Positions 13,001-24,161 of a stretch of 64,000 bases of DNA are shown piece by piece. The notes under the pieces were generated by a model. It was not told where the DNA came from. It did not search any database and saw nothing but the letters and a program-made list of their open reading frames with translations. The translations under genes were made by a program, and so were the position numbers. Within the stretch, counting starts at the first letter, position 1; the number at the start of each line of letters is the position of its first letter. The DNA lies in NCBI GenBank assembly GCA_019915015.1, contig JAHBBC010000026.1:62001-126000 (forward strand), read 5' to 3'. The DNA comes from Auriscalpium vulgare (Eukaryota; Basidiomycota; Agaricomycetes; Russulales; Auriscalpiaceae).

Positions 13001-13112
13001 TATTGCTGCGCGCGTCGAGGAGGCGTTGAAGCAGAAGATGGACGCGATGGAGGCTGCCCTGCTCGCGCGCATTCGCGAGCGCATGGCGGCGTCGCTCGCG
13101 TCGCTGGCCTGA
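10003..13112 (+). CDS. P1: module-array family protein with four Cys6 clusters
   Basis: Ten exons join in phase: 10003-10128, 10180-10387, 10438-10928, 10992-11351, 11415-11675, 11731-11889, 11940-12110, 12165-12411, 12471-12646 and 12690-13112, giving 873 residues. Domain A is exons 1-2 (YLAARIRAAVLHL ... EPEIWW). Exon 3 is a basic linker (KKKKGRPR, half an AT-hook) ending in module B (LIVKIGA ... YLIGTSSSP). Module B recurs at the ends of exons 4 and 9. Cys6 clusters lie at about residues 278-307, 398-427, 485-513 and 740-770. Exons 4 and 5 are near duplicates of each other at their cluster ends. The C-terminus is a coiled-coil-like helix (RAWMHEHIAARVEEALKQKM). The downstream start was preferred over an in-frame ATG at 9892 because P2 begins the same way. 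Probably nuclear and DNA-binding, from cluster spacing and basic linkers; no known family recognised. Confidence 0.8.
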
Positions 13113-13630
13113 TGAACCTTTCTCGATGTGTCTCCGAATCAAGATCCCGGATACTGTGGTACTGCCTGTGTATTAGTATGTTTTTGCTGTCATCGTCGCT
13201 ATGCTAACGCTCTGTATCTCCAATTTTCGCATGGTTCGCGATGCCCCGCTGTTACGTACGTCTATGCTGCCATTTTAGCTGTCGTCTGTGTGCTTGTACG
13301 TCTTACTGATGCTGGATCGGACTCGGTCACTGATAGAATGCACTTAACTGGGGATACCGCTAATTACTCATACGCCTCCGTTCCATCTCATGTCTCTGTT
13401 GCTTTGCTATCGCATGAGTGCGAGCTTCGGCCCCCTCTGACTCCAACTAGAGTTCTTACTGCTAATTCGTCATCTACCTTCGCTCGATGTCTTTGTCGCT
13501 TTGCTACCGCATGAATCCGATCTTCGTTGCCCTCCGATTCTGACCAGCCACTGGCAGCGGGACTCCGCCGGCTGTGTGAATCATAATTTTTGTTTTTCGG
13601 CCCTCGCGCGCCGACCCGTCAGCAGATAAG

Positions 13631-13707
13631 ATCACTGAACATGCGCTGCTGGCCGACCTTCCTCCCGCCGCTGCGGGTGGGTGGATGAGGCGCGCGTCGA
13701 GGACTCT
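13631..13707 (+). pseudogene. Relic of a P1/P2-type terminal helical exon
   Basis: Translates as HALLADLPPAAGGWM in frame. It parallels the start of domain D in P1 (HSLLADLPPVTRAWM) and P2 (LPVDLPPAAKAWM), then loses the pattern. No module lies upstream of it. It looks like the stump of a lost family copy between P1 and P2. Confidence 0.6.
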
Positions 13708-13717
13708 CGAATGCGGC

Positions 13718-13723
13718 CACGTG
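13718..13723 (-). promoter_or_regulatory. CACGTG element upstream of P2, inverted
   Basis: On the minus strand it reads CACGTGGCCGCATTCGAG, the same extended element as before P1 but in the other orientation, 54 bp before the P2 start codon. Confidence 0.6.
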
Positions 13724-13776
13724 ACTGACGGGCCGGCGTGCCACGGCCCGCCGCCGCTCGAGTCGCTGTTTTCCTC

Positions 13777-15877
13777 ATGACAGCGACATCCTCCGACGTT
13801 GAGCGCGTCCAGTATCTCGCCGCCCGCATCCGTGCAGCAATTTTGCACCTCCGATCGTTAGCAGAAGACCGGGAACGGGCAGCGTACTATCCCATCTTCT
13901 CTGCGGAACTGGTGAGTACCATCTTGCAATGTCGAGGAAATGACCATCGACATCTTCTTTCTCTCAGCATCGTGCCTTGCAAATCTGCTCCAAGCTGCAC
14001 GATGATGTTCAAATGCCCACCATTCTCTACTCTGCGCAAGCGGCCCTCCGTCAAGCAGCGGAGCGATACCAGCACGATGGCTGGACTTTCGACGTCTTCG
14101 AGTTCAACATCGGATTGCCCGGAGACATAGTATACAGCGGGCCACTGGGGCCAGATATATGGTGGACGGCAGACGGTGCGTCGAATTAACTTTATCGCGA
14201 GACTGCAGTGCTGATACGCCCGGTGGTGAAGCACACGCAGGACTGGCTCGGACCCGTGAAGTCGATTTGGAGGACCTCATGCAACTACTTCCTCGTCATA
14301 ATCCCCGCGGCGAATCTTCTGGTGCCTCCAGGACACTGCAACCCTCCGATGCAGTCGCCAGCCCTAACGCGCCCCACTGGCAGCGCGGCGCTTCAGGACG
14401 GTTTGTGCCACGTCATAGCGCCCGACGCCCTCCCAAAATTCATGCGACACGCACAAATCCCGAGGTGCGCATGTTCCGAGTCTCGACAGAAAGATGAGCT
14501 CATACGTCTTCAGGAGCCAGTGGTGGTGAGTACAGCGAGTCCAAAAGACGCAGACACACCTCAGCCAGTCAACACTCCGACTGCAACGCAAGCGGGCGAG
14601 ACCATTTCCGCTCCACTCCCAGCCCCGCTCTCGATGGATATCACCCGACCTGCATCATTTGGAATCAGAGACACTCCGGGCGGTGTCAAGCGCAATCCTC
14701 TGAGATCTTCTCGCAAGACAGGCACGTTCTCGCCCGTCTGTCCCCGTTATCTCGTACTTTCCGCTGACGCTGACCCAACATAGTTAAATACGGCCTCAAG
14801 CGTCCTCACAAGGCACATAGCGCGCCCAGCACCGCGATTTTGACTGCATCGCGGACGGCCGAGACCATGTCTGCTCCGGCCCCTGCCCCACTCCGCATGG
14901 ATTTTGCCCCACGAACATCAATTGAGGCTAGAGACACTCCGGGTGGTGTCAAACGTACGTTTCGTCGGCGTTACCACTTAGTGCCCGCTGACGATGGCCC
15001 GCATAGTTAGCTATCGCCTCAAGCGCTCCCACAAGAAGGTGCATAGCGCGCCCAGCACGATTTCGACTGCATTGCGGACCGTGACGGACGAGACCGTTTC
15101 TGCTCCGGTCGCAGCCCGTCAAGAAGCATCACTTTCGATGAATATCACACGATCCGCAGCACTTGATAGAAACACACCGGCCGGGGTCAAGCGCGTATCT
15201 AGAAAATCTCGCCGCATAACAGGTATATCTTCGTCTGTTGCCTTGCTATTTTCTCTGACTCCGTTCTCGCCAGATGCCTATTGCGCCCCGCCCACCTGGG
15301 TCGTCCCGCATCGGCTCACGACCGCCTCCCCGCGACCCCCGCCCGATGTCATCGTTGTCACTGTCCCTAGCGAGGGCGCTTTTGTGGTCGGGCGGACAAA
15401 CTACAAGCGGAACACGGTACGTGGTATAGTGGCTGTATGCTGTGGCTAGACGCTGAGTGGTGGTGGCAGCGCTCGTGCGAGGCGTGCGCCGGCCTGAATG
15501 CGCCATGTCTCTCAGGGCCTGGTCGAGGGCATCGGGCATGTAAGCTGTGTTGGGTGCGCCGCGCGCCGTGCAGTATCATGAAGACGAGGGATGCCGCTGC
15601 GGAGCCGCGGTCTTCCCTCGCCCTTGAAGCTGCGGCATCCGGGAGCAGTGTTCAGACTGCTCTTGTCGGCTCGTCTAATCCACCGCCGCATGCAGTCTCC
15701 GAAGCATTACCGGTCGACCTTCCGCCCGCTGCGAAGGCGTGGATGGAGGAGCATATCAACGCGCAGGTAGCATCGCGTGTCGAGCAGGCACTTGATCAGA
15801 AGATGGAGGAGATGGAGGCGGCGCTGCTTCTGCGCGTACGCGAGCGCATCGCGACGTCGCTCGCCTCGCTGACTTGA
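13777..15877 (+). CDS. P2: module-array family protein with one Cys6 cluster and tripled exon
   Basis: Eight exons: 13777-13911, 13968-14175, 14241-14464, 14514-14721, 14784-14954, 15007-15222, 15274-15416 and 15470-15877, giving 570 residues. Domain A is closest to P1 (YLAARIRAAILHL ... GPDIWW) and exon 2 has the same 208-nt length. Exons 4, 5 and 6 carry successive versions of one unit ending DTPGGVKR or NTPAGVKR, matching P1 exon 8. The intron after exon 4 is GC-AG. Exon 7 ends in module B (PPDVIVVTVPSEGAFVVG). Exon 8 holds the cluster, residues 438-469, C-x2-C-x6-C-x10-C-x2-C-x6-C, and a terminal helix (KAWMEEHINAQVASRVEQ). The acceptor at 15470 was chosen because it keeps the Cys frame; one at 15457 also would. 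Compared with P1 the exons for three Cys6 modules are absent. Confidence 0.78.
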
Positions 15878-16765
15878 TATTTTACGCCCGTTTGTTCATC
15901 TACCGCTTCATCGTCACCTTGCTATCTCACGCGCACGTTGTATGCATTGCTGGTTTTGTTCTCTCAAAACTCTGATCGCTGTCATGGTTGTACGGATGTC
16001 TATTGTGATGCCTGCTACGAGTAGGAACAACCGCCACCGCGACGGGACACCTGCGCGCGCGGTGACCTGAGCTCGTTAAACGGCTAGCCTCGCGCAAACC
16101 GTCTCCAGATATGCGCCTGTTCCAACGAGGCGCGGGTCGGTGTAGCTGGACTCGGGTGGGTCGATTCTGACTTTCTTGCACGGCACACGGCCCCTCGTCG
16201 ACGTTCAGCAGCCCTGCGACTCGGATGGACCGAACGACAGCGGCGCGGCAGAGAGCGCGCGCGAGCGTGGCCTGTCAACCCGTCGATAGCAATAACGCGC
16301 GACGTTTTCACGACACGCAATCCCTGCATGTGCATGAGATCCGCCGCTGCGCACTGCGAGGAATGGCAGCATCAGCGCACATCGCCACCACACGACATTC
16401 TTCGCGCACCTGTCCCATATCTTGATGCCCAGATCGTCCTGGATTCCCAGCCAGAGAATTGCGAGCTGGAGAGATTGGAGTTGCGATGGCTATGCTCGTC
16501 AAGGCGGTCTACGCTCACCTGGATGTCGCGCGTGCAATGCCTGGGTCTATGACGTGTCGCTGATCGACAGCTCATCAACGCATCAAGCAACGAGGAAAAG
16601 ATGACAGACGTCGCCGCTGAGTTATTCGAGGACGTCGGGGGGTCCTTGGTTCATGGCTGGGAGGTTGCGCGCAGGGGCGACTCGGACGCGGCCGCGGCAT
16701 GCTCCGGGCCGGATGGGTGCGCGCGGGATGTTTGGTCCTCTCGCTCGTACACCCACCACCAAGCT
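15878..16765. other. P2-P3 intergenic region, no gene seen
   Basis: About 890 bp with only short unsupported frames. No CACGTG element was found before P3, unlike most relatives. Confidence 0.5.
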
Positions 16766-18441
16766 ATGACCCAGGACCTCCAGCATCCCCCAGCCAGCTA
16801 CGACAAGAAAGCGCTGTACTACGCCAAACGCATATACGTTGCTAATCTTGCCATCCGAGCGCTGTCGCCCGACAAGCGCTCTCCTCACTTTACGCTTTTC
16901 GCGAACGAAGTGGTGAGCTTCACAGCTCAACTCCCCATCAATGTTCGCATCTCATACATACTAGCTAACTGCTCTCAGATATGTGGCGACTCTTGACAAG
17001 AGCACGCGCATACCTAGGCTGATCGTCTCCGCCCAAGAAGCGCTCCTTCGGGCGAGTGAGAGCGGCCCGAAGGGGTGGGCGTTCAGCCCTTACGATCTGC
17101 AACTTGGCTCTCCGGACAGTGTCCAGTTCGACCGGTCGCTTCTACCGGACAGATGGTGGACGGAAAAAGGTGCGTCGCACGTTTGACAGTTGTCCTCTAT
17201 ATCACATTCATGATCTCCCGCAGGTGACGCAGCTTTGGCACGAGCTCGTAAAGTGAACGTGTCCGTAGGCGACATCAGGGATGCGTTTGTCGCCCCGCCA
17301 ACGGAGTCTACACGCAAGCGGGACTTCGACGTTGCTGGGCATAGCACAGACCCTCCCCCGGCCAAGCGGCCCAAGTCGCACAACGTGTCCTCGCAGACGG
17401 GCAGCCAACAGGACCCTGTGCGTCGCTCTTTCTCCCCTGTCCGTCCTATGGCAGCTTATAACGCCGCCCATGATTTGGCTGTGTGGAATTTCTGATGTGT
17501 AGCCAAAGGCTACGAAGAGCGCAGACGCATGGCGGAATTCCTTCAGGGAATCCGGGATTCCATATGACTTTGACGATGCGGACCTCAGGCGCACGGTTCT
17601 GCTTGCCAAGAAGCCCATGACGTCGAAAACGAAGAGCATCGCACCACCTGCTGGCCCGCGCACGACGGAGGAGCCCGCGCGGCAAGCTGTAAGTCTCTTT
17701 GACGCCTCTACGACTCCGTTCGATGTCTCACGCCGGGGCTCGGACCTTGTAAATTGCAAGAGCAACCAGGATGATGGCAAGCTCGACGATATCTATCGTA
17801 GGGAAGCGATTGTCCGTGCCAAGCTGCCAAGCACGTCTTCGTCGCAGGGCATCTCACTGCCTGCTGCCCCGCGCACGACGGAGGAGCCCGAGCGGCAATC
17901 TGTAAGTCTCTTTGACGCCTCTACGACTCCGTTCGATGTCTCACGCCGGGGCTCGGACCTTGTAAATTGCAAGAGCAACCAGGATGATGGCAAGCCCAAC
18001 AATATGCGTCGTAGGGAAGCGATTGTACGTACCAAGCTGCCAAGCACGTCTTCGACGGAGAGCAGTCCACTGCCTTCTGACCTGCGCACGGCGGAAATGC
18101 CGGCGCAGCAACCTGTAAGTCTCTTTGAAGCCATTAGCGACTTTTTGTTTGCTCACGCCCGGGTTGCCGACTGCTCAGCTGCCGCCGGTCGAAGCTGTTT
18201 GTGATTCCCGCTTATAGCACTATGTATCGCGCTCATGCGGCTGCATTTCTAGCCCCCGGTGCAAACGGACCCCGAGGCATACGCATTGTCGCCTGCTGCC
18301 GAGAAATGGGTGGACGATCGCATCGACGCGAAGCTGAAGGACATGAGGGGTGAGGTTAGGAGGGAGGTGGTCAGCGCGATGCGAGAGACGCTGCTGAAGG
18401 CTCTGACAGGGATGATCGACAGGGCGTTCATGAATATGTGA
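16766..18441 (+). CDS. P3: family member without Cys6 or module B
   Basis: Model: 16766-16912, 16965-17169, 17224-17417, 17503-17688, 17761-17901, 17974-18114, 18179-18196 and 18253-18441, giving 406 residues. Domain A is typical (YDKKALYYAKRI ... LFANEV, then LLPDRWW). Exon 3 starts with the usual RKVNVSVGDIRDAF. In place of B and C modules there is a 71-codon repeat (see 17689-18114). Domain D closes the protein (SPAAEKWVDDRIDAKLKDM). The two 72-nt introns inside the repeat are optional: kept in, the frame stays open (17617-18204), so a longer isoform is possible. P3 may act as a partner or a loss variant lacking zinc modules; this is inference. No homologue recognised. Confidence 0.68.
17689..18114 (+). 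repeat. Tandem 213-bp repeat inside P3
   Basis: Two copies, 17689-17901 and 17902-18114, almost identical. Each starts GTAAGTCTCTTTGACGCC, a perfect splice donor, has a possible acceptor after 72 nt (TTGCAAG), then 141 nt that encode 47 residues. The intron after 18114 starts with the same GTAAGTCTCTTTGA. The unit is thus an intron-plus-exon duplication. Confidence 0.8.
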
Positions 18442-18658
18442 GCCATTGCCAACCCGCTTATCTTGCAGCGACTGACGAGCCGAGACCAAGTCGAGCTGCT
18501 GGCTGAGCAGATGGCGCGGACCTTGTGCGGATAGCTCCTCCTAGCTCTGCCTTGCGTTTTCGATTATATCCACCCTAGCTATATCTTGACTACTACCCAA
18601 TTTCTTCTCACTCTACGACTGAGCCAGGCGGGCACCAAGATAAGATGGACCCGCCGGT

Positions 18659-18664
18659 CACGTG
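18659..18664 (+). promoter_or_regulatory. CACGTG element upstream of P4
   Basis: Sense reading CACGTGGGCGCGTTCAAT, 72 bp before the P4 start codon; shares the extended GGNCGCGTT part with P1 and P6. Confidence 0.6.
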
Positions 18665-18735
18665 GGCGCGTTCAATTCGGAATCTTTTCGGAGTCTGATG
18701 TCTCCTCTTTGCCATCACCCACTCGCCCCACATCA

Positions 18736-21700
18736 ATGTACCTCCAGAACATCTCCGAAACACTGGTAGGCTACGACGAGAAGGCCCTCTACTACGCTGC
18801 ACGCATCACCCTCGCAAACCTGCGCCTCCGAGCGCTGCTACCGAATTCTCGCCCCCCTTACTTCACGCTCTTTGCGAACGAAACCGTGAGTTTCGTTCTG
18901 TTTTCGCATGCCATCATACGTATGATTTAAAATACTGTCTTATTTCCAGCTGACTGCGCTCAGATATTTGTCGAGTCTGAAGACCGCTGGTCACGTTCCC
19001 CTGACAATCGTCTCCGCGCGGGACGCGCTCCTCGAGGCAACCACGAGCGGCGCAGAGGGGTGGAGTTTTAACCAGTTCTCGGTCAACCTGGAATCAGAGA
19101 AATATGCCAAGTTTGAGGGCTCGCTGGAGCCAGATTTATGGTGGGAGGACACATGTGCGTCGCATTTTTATTTTGATCTGCGCGATCTTCATGCTTGTCC
19201 GTAGTTGACGTCGCGTCAAGACGCGCTAAGGAAGTGAACGTGTCCTTGGAAGACGTGAGGAATGCGTGGGGGTACCAGCATTGGCCAACCAGTCCTCGAG
19301 ATGCCCCGTATCAAACGATAGCACCTGCGTTGCTTGCGCCTCCCCCGACCTTGGATCGTCGCATACGCAAGCGAGATGACGACCAAGATGATTATGACGA
19401 CGAGTTCGAGGACGAAGACGAGCTCGCATCCCTAGACGACACGTACAGCCCCCGCTCAGCCAAACGGTGGGGGAAACGCCCGCGGACGAGCGGTGTATGG
19501 CCAGTCAGCACCGCCCCCCGCAAGCTGGCGGACAGCGAAAACGAACACGAGCTCCCCGCCGACGCCATCGTTGTGGCAATCAAGAAGACGGGACGTGCAG
19601 GCCGCAACAGATATCTTATCGGCACCACGTCGTCGCCGCGCATGGCAGTGCGTGTGCAATCTCCCTCGTTGACGACGTCGCGCTCATTGTGATTTAGGTG
19701 CAGTGTGCTGGGTGCTTCGCGGCGGGGGATTTTCCGTGCATAGCCGGGACAACGGATCATTGCACGCTGTGCTCGATGCGGCGCCAGGTGTGCCATCCGC
19801 GCCAAAGTTCGGCGCTCACGGCCCCCACAAGCGAGCATACGCAGCTCAGGTTGCGGAGAAAGATGCGCACAGACAGACGCCAGTAGAGCACAATGAGTTT
19901 GATCGTTCGGTACGTTTAGTTTAGCTTCTACGCCTGCGCCTCATATCTCACGACTGAGCTAGAATTGGGCCAATCTTTGGAAGCGCTTTTTATCTGGTGA
20001 ATGGTTTATAAGACCTATGCCCGCACGGCTGCCCTCTGAAAGCAAAGTGTCGAAACAAGGAGACACACCCACAGAGCGCACCGAATTGGCAAAGAAGGAT
20101 TCGGAAGGGCTGCCGGTAACTTGAGTTCAGCTTCTATGTCTGCGCCTGACATCTCAGGACTGAGTTAGAGGTTCGATCCTCGCCCCGCACGCCGGATCTC
20201 CGAAAGCGAAGCGTCAAATTGTTCTGACCACGTTGTCATAGCTCGCATGGAATCAACGGCGACGCCCGGCGCGATTGACATATACTGTGTCGGGCACAGT
20301 ATACTAGAGAGGCAATGCAGTGTGCGTTCGCTCTTCCATCGGTTCATCGCGGTTTGCTCATTGTCAACGAGCTGACAGGTCGCTTGCACGACGTGCAGCA
20401 CGGCCGGTGTACTGTACCTTGTCAACGAGCCCTCGGGGCGAGGCTGCAAGCTGTGCGTGGCGATGGGCGTGCCCTGCGACGCGTCAACGGACGCGGACGC
20501 CAGGGCCAGCACAGGCGCAGGGCCGAGCAAGCCCGCCTCACAGCCAGTGCCGAGCAAGCCCGCCACACCAGTGCCGAGCGAACCCGTCACACGACCAGTG
20601 ACGATCAAACCCGCCACGCAGCCAGTGCGGAGTTCGAATGTGATCCCGCGGTTTGCCATGGATGAAGAGACGTTCCCGGTGGACTGTGTGGTCGCGGAGC
20701 TGACGATGCGCGGCGGGATGACGCGGCGGTATCTCCTCGGGACGCAGGCGTCGCCCCGGCGCACGGTGCGTGACTGTCTACGGGGCAGCGGGACCTCGGC
20801 TGACGGAAGGCTTGGCTGAGCACATAGGTTGAATGCGCCATGTGCCGTACCGCTGGTGTGCCGTGCTTGGTGTATCTCCATGGAACACGCATACCCGCCA
20901 AGGGGTGTACATTGTGCTCGCTGCGGCGGACGAGCTGCGTCCCCGCTGACACTGTCAGGCAGCCTGAGCAGGCTGTCGGGACGTCGCTGCGGTCTGGGCA
21001 AAAGGTACGCTCACCCGTGTTTTGTCAATGTATCATACTGAGGAATCATGTTTGTCGTTCTGTAGGCTGCCGCCACTGTTCCTGACGTGGAGCAGGACAT
21101 CCGTCCGCGCAAGCTCGGCGACGCAGAGGACGAAAGAAAGTTCGGGGCGGATGTGATCGTTGCGCACGTCAAGAAATTTTCGCCGAGGGTTGGGTACCGT
21201 CGCTATGTCTTGGGCGTGTATGGCGCCCCGACCAACGAGGTAGGCCACGCCGTAAAACTCATCCACGTATGTGATGGTGAGCAATTGGACTTTGGCTAGG
21301 TCGAGTGCGAGACGTGTCATTATGCGGAGACTCAGGAGGGCACGCGCTGCCCGTGCCTGCGCGGCGGCAAGAACAACAAGGGATGCGTCCTGTGCGCGGT
21401 ACGGACGACGCCGTGCATTCCGTATACGCCGCGGGCTGCTTCACCGCCTGCGCCCATGATCGAAGCCGTCAGTCATGCGAATGTCTTCTCATATATATCT
21501 GGACTCATCGCCGTGCGTGTATCCTTTCCAGCAAGCCTTCTTGCCAGCTGTATCTCTCCGGAGGACCGACGAGGATGGCTCTGTGATCCCTGAAGGCCCG
21601 ATTGACGTCGACGACCTGGAATCAAGAGCAGGCAGCCCGGTCCTTGGGTTGACGGGCGCTGATGACTCAAATGACTTAGGGCTGCCTCCCGAGGTAGCGG

Positions 21701-22122
21701 ATGAGCCGCCTCGCGACATTGCGCAGGCGACTGTGCCTGCACTAGTTGCGGTAAAGCGTGAGGCACGGAGGGCGCTGCACGATGCGTTGCTCGAGGCTGC
21801 GGCGACGGTGGTTGGCATGCTATTTCCGGAAGATCAAGTCACTGTACGCGTGACTTTTATCTACCAGTGTCTGCACGATATCTTACTTGGTCTCGTCTAT
21901 CGCGTCTGGCGTATAATATTCGCCTTTTGCGAGCAGCATTGGGGCGGCACGTGCGGGTATGTGCAAGGCTGCAAGCGCCAGCTGACGGTCCGCCGTCCCG
22001 GACGGCATTCACGTGACCCACACAACTGTCCACGCCATCGTCTCTCGATATCTCGCCCACCACCACACAATGAGTCCCCGTGCAACGAGTGCCCAGGCAA
22101 CAGAAAATCCACCTTCCAATGA
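18736..22122 (+). CDS. P4: longest B/C module array, four Cys clusters
   Basis: Twelve exons: 18736-18885, 18950-19154, 19205-19647, 19698-19787, 19850-19909, 19963-20115, 20169-20321, 20379-20765, 20828-21004, 21066-21239, 21300-21467 and 21532-22122, 916 residues. Domain A (YDEKALYYAARI ... EPDLWW) and an acidic linker come first. Module B ends exon 3 (LPADAIVVAIKKTG ... YLIGTTSSPR) and recurs in exons 7, 8 and 10. Cys clusters begin at about residues 269, 421, 550 and 667. In the second, the third Cys is Tyr. The last has a seven-Cys form (CETCHYAETQEGTRCPC...) shared with P7. The exon 4 donor removes the last Cys of its cluster; reading through instead gives the whole cluster but stops at 19886. 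The last exon is doubtful because it overlaps the P5 start at 22070; an unseen intron may end the gene earlier. Confidence 0.68.
22010..22015. promoter_or_regulatory. CACGTG core upstream of P5
   Basis: CACGTG 55 bp before the P5 start codon; the minus strand reads GTCACGTG as in P2, P4 and P7, but the extended CGCGTTTC half is not kept. Confidence 0.45.
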
Positions 22123-24161
22123 CCAAGATCAAGCTATGCACTACGCCTCGCGTATACATGTCGCCAACTTGCGCCTCCGCACCATGCTCCCCGCCGAGCG
22201 TACCGCCTACTACACACTGTTTGCAAACGAAGTCGTTCGTCTGCGCAATTGAACTCCACCGATCCTATCTCAATTGTTTATCAGCTGACTGCACTCAAGT
22301 ATATGTCCACTCGGACAGCAGGCACGCCCGTACCGGCGGTGATCGTCTCGGCGCGAGATGCGCTCCTCCGGGCAAGTCAAAGTGGCCCGGCGGGGTGGGA
22401 ATTTAATCCTTTCGACGTCGAAATTGGCTCTCCCGAGGACGTCCAACTCGACGGTCTACGCAAGGCAGACCTCTGGTGGTGGGAAAAATGTACGTCACAC
22501 CCGTTAGTTCACCGTGTACGCGATATTCACGGGCGTGCCTGCAGATGACGTCGCCCTCGGGCTCTCCAGCCAGCTGAGCATATCCTTGAGCGACCTTCGG
22601 TATGCCCTCAAGCTTGTGCCTTCCAATGCCGAACGGATGCTCGACGATGGGGAGCTTTCAGCGACTCCGCTGCTTCCCGCAGCCTCACAAAGTACTTCCG
22701 CGCCGCCTCCTGCCGATTCAAGTATTACTTTGCCGGTTGCACTGCCCACGCGTAAGCGCCTCAATTGTAGTGCTGAAGAAGACGAGGAAGACTCTGATGA
22801 CAATGGCGACGACAACGGCGACAACGACAAATTCAGTCCTACGAGTCTGCGGAAGAAAAGGCTTCGTGCAAAAGTACGTCTTTAGCATCTGGCACTGAAC
22901 CTGTCATTTACGCTACCTGCGCCGCGCAGAGCCCAGAGGGGCAGACTTATGTGGCTCAGGACGCGCGCCGCATCTCTGACAAAGAAGCGCAAAAGTACTC
23001 AGAGGAATACATAATTGCGAGGTTGGCGAAGTCCAACTACGGCGATTTCAACGTCTACCTCGTGGGCCGTATTTCCGAGGAGAGAAACAAGGTGCGTATG
23101 CGCTTTCCCGCTCGATATCTGCATTTTCTGACAAAAAGTGTTGGCACATGTAGTCCGCGTGCGTGACTTGCCGCAAAGCGGGTGTTCCGTGCCTCGTCAA
23201 CCGAGGCGCGGGCCAATACAGAGGCTGCAAGCTATGCACCGTGCGGAGGGCGCACTGCGGGGCGTACAACGGACCCGAACAGCTCGTGCCGAGCACTCCC
23301 GCTGTCTCCCCGCGCTTTATTGAAAAGGATGAAGACATCACGACGTTTCCGCCCGACTACATCGTCGCCGAGGTCACGGTCAATACCTATGAAGGTGGGC
23401 TGCAGAGGTGCCTCCTGGGGAGTCGTTCGTCTCCCCGAAAGAAAGTGTGTGTGTTTGGATACATCGTGTTTGCAGGAAGCTGACGTGGAATGTAGGTCGA
23501 ATGCACTGCATGCCGCGCTGTCGGCGTGCCGTGCTTCGCAGCCGAGAAGGGGAGATCGTCCCCTTCAACAAGGTGTGTCTTGTGCACGCTGCAGCGTGGG
23601 TACTGCGCCCCCGCCACGGACAGCCACCAGAGCGCTGCGGACAACCGGGCGCGCGCCGCACCTCAGGCTGTTCAGCCGCCGCCGACCGAAGCGGTCAGTC
23701 ATTCCAAGGCCCTTTCTTAGACGTTTGAACTCACCGCCTCACCGCTACGCTTGCAATTTCAGCGAGTAGTCGTGTCTACTTTGCCTGCTGCACAGTCGCC
23801 CCAGCAAGACGCAGTCCTCGAATTCGCTTATCCCGACGATGGAATGATTCTGGAGCACGTCGTGGACGCTCCGCCGGCTCCGCACCCGCCCACCGCCGAG
23901 GCGGCAGGACCCGCGCGCGTCGAGATTGAGGGAGCCGCGGCTGGACCGTCTTACGCTGCACTTGTGGAGAACGAAATTGTCGAGGCGCAGAGCCTTTCAC
24001 CTGCGGTCAGAAAATGGATGGAAGAGTACATGGAGGGGAAGTTGAGGGCGATGGAAGCGAAGGCGGTCGCCGGGCTGCGCGAAACGGTGGTCGCGGCCAT
24101 GAAGCGGCTCGCGACGGAGGCCATCGACAGGGCTTTTCTGGAACCAGTGAGTGGGGGATAA
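22070..24161 (+). CDS. P5: module-array family protein with two Cys6 clusters
   Basis: Seven exons: 22070-22234, 22285-22489, 22545-22873, 22930-23091, 23154-23444, 23496-23693 and 23763-24161, giving 582 residues with every phase consistent. Domain A (MHYASRIHVANLRLRTML ... KADLWW). Exon 3 has an acidic EEDEEDSDDN stretch followed by RKKRLRAK. Exon 4 is a stand-alone module B (YIIARLAKSNYGDFNVYLVG). Exon 5 carries a Cys6 cluster from residue 290 (third spacer 11) plus another module B (YIVAEVTV ... LLGSRSSPR). Exon 6 carries the second cluster from residue 387 (spacer 13). Exon 7 has a Pro/Ala linker with FAYPDDGM, also seen in P6 and P7, then domain D (SPAVRKWMEEYMEGKLRAM ... AIDRAFL). The exon 1 donor is GTTCGT rather than GTGCGT. 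Faces P6 tail to tail. Confidence 0.82.

Larger units (their letters stand above)
13113..13776. other. P1-P2 intergenic region
   Basis: No gene. Holds a short diverged direct repeat (TTGCTTTGCTATCGCATGA near 13400 and TCGCTTTGCTACCGCATGA near 13497), a relic of a P1-type last exon, and the P2 promoter. Confidence 0.55.
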
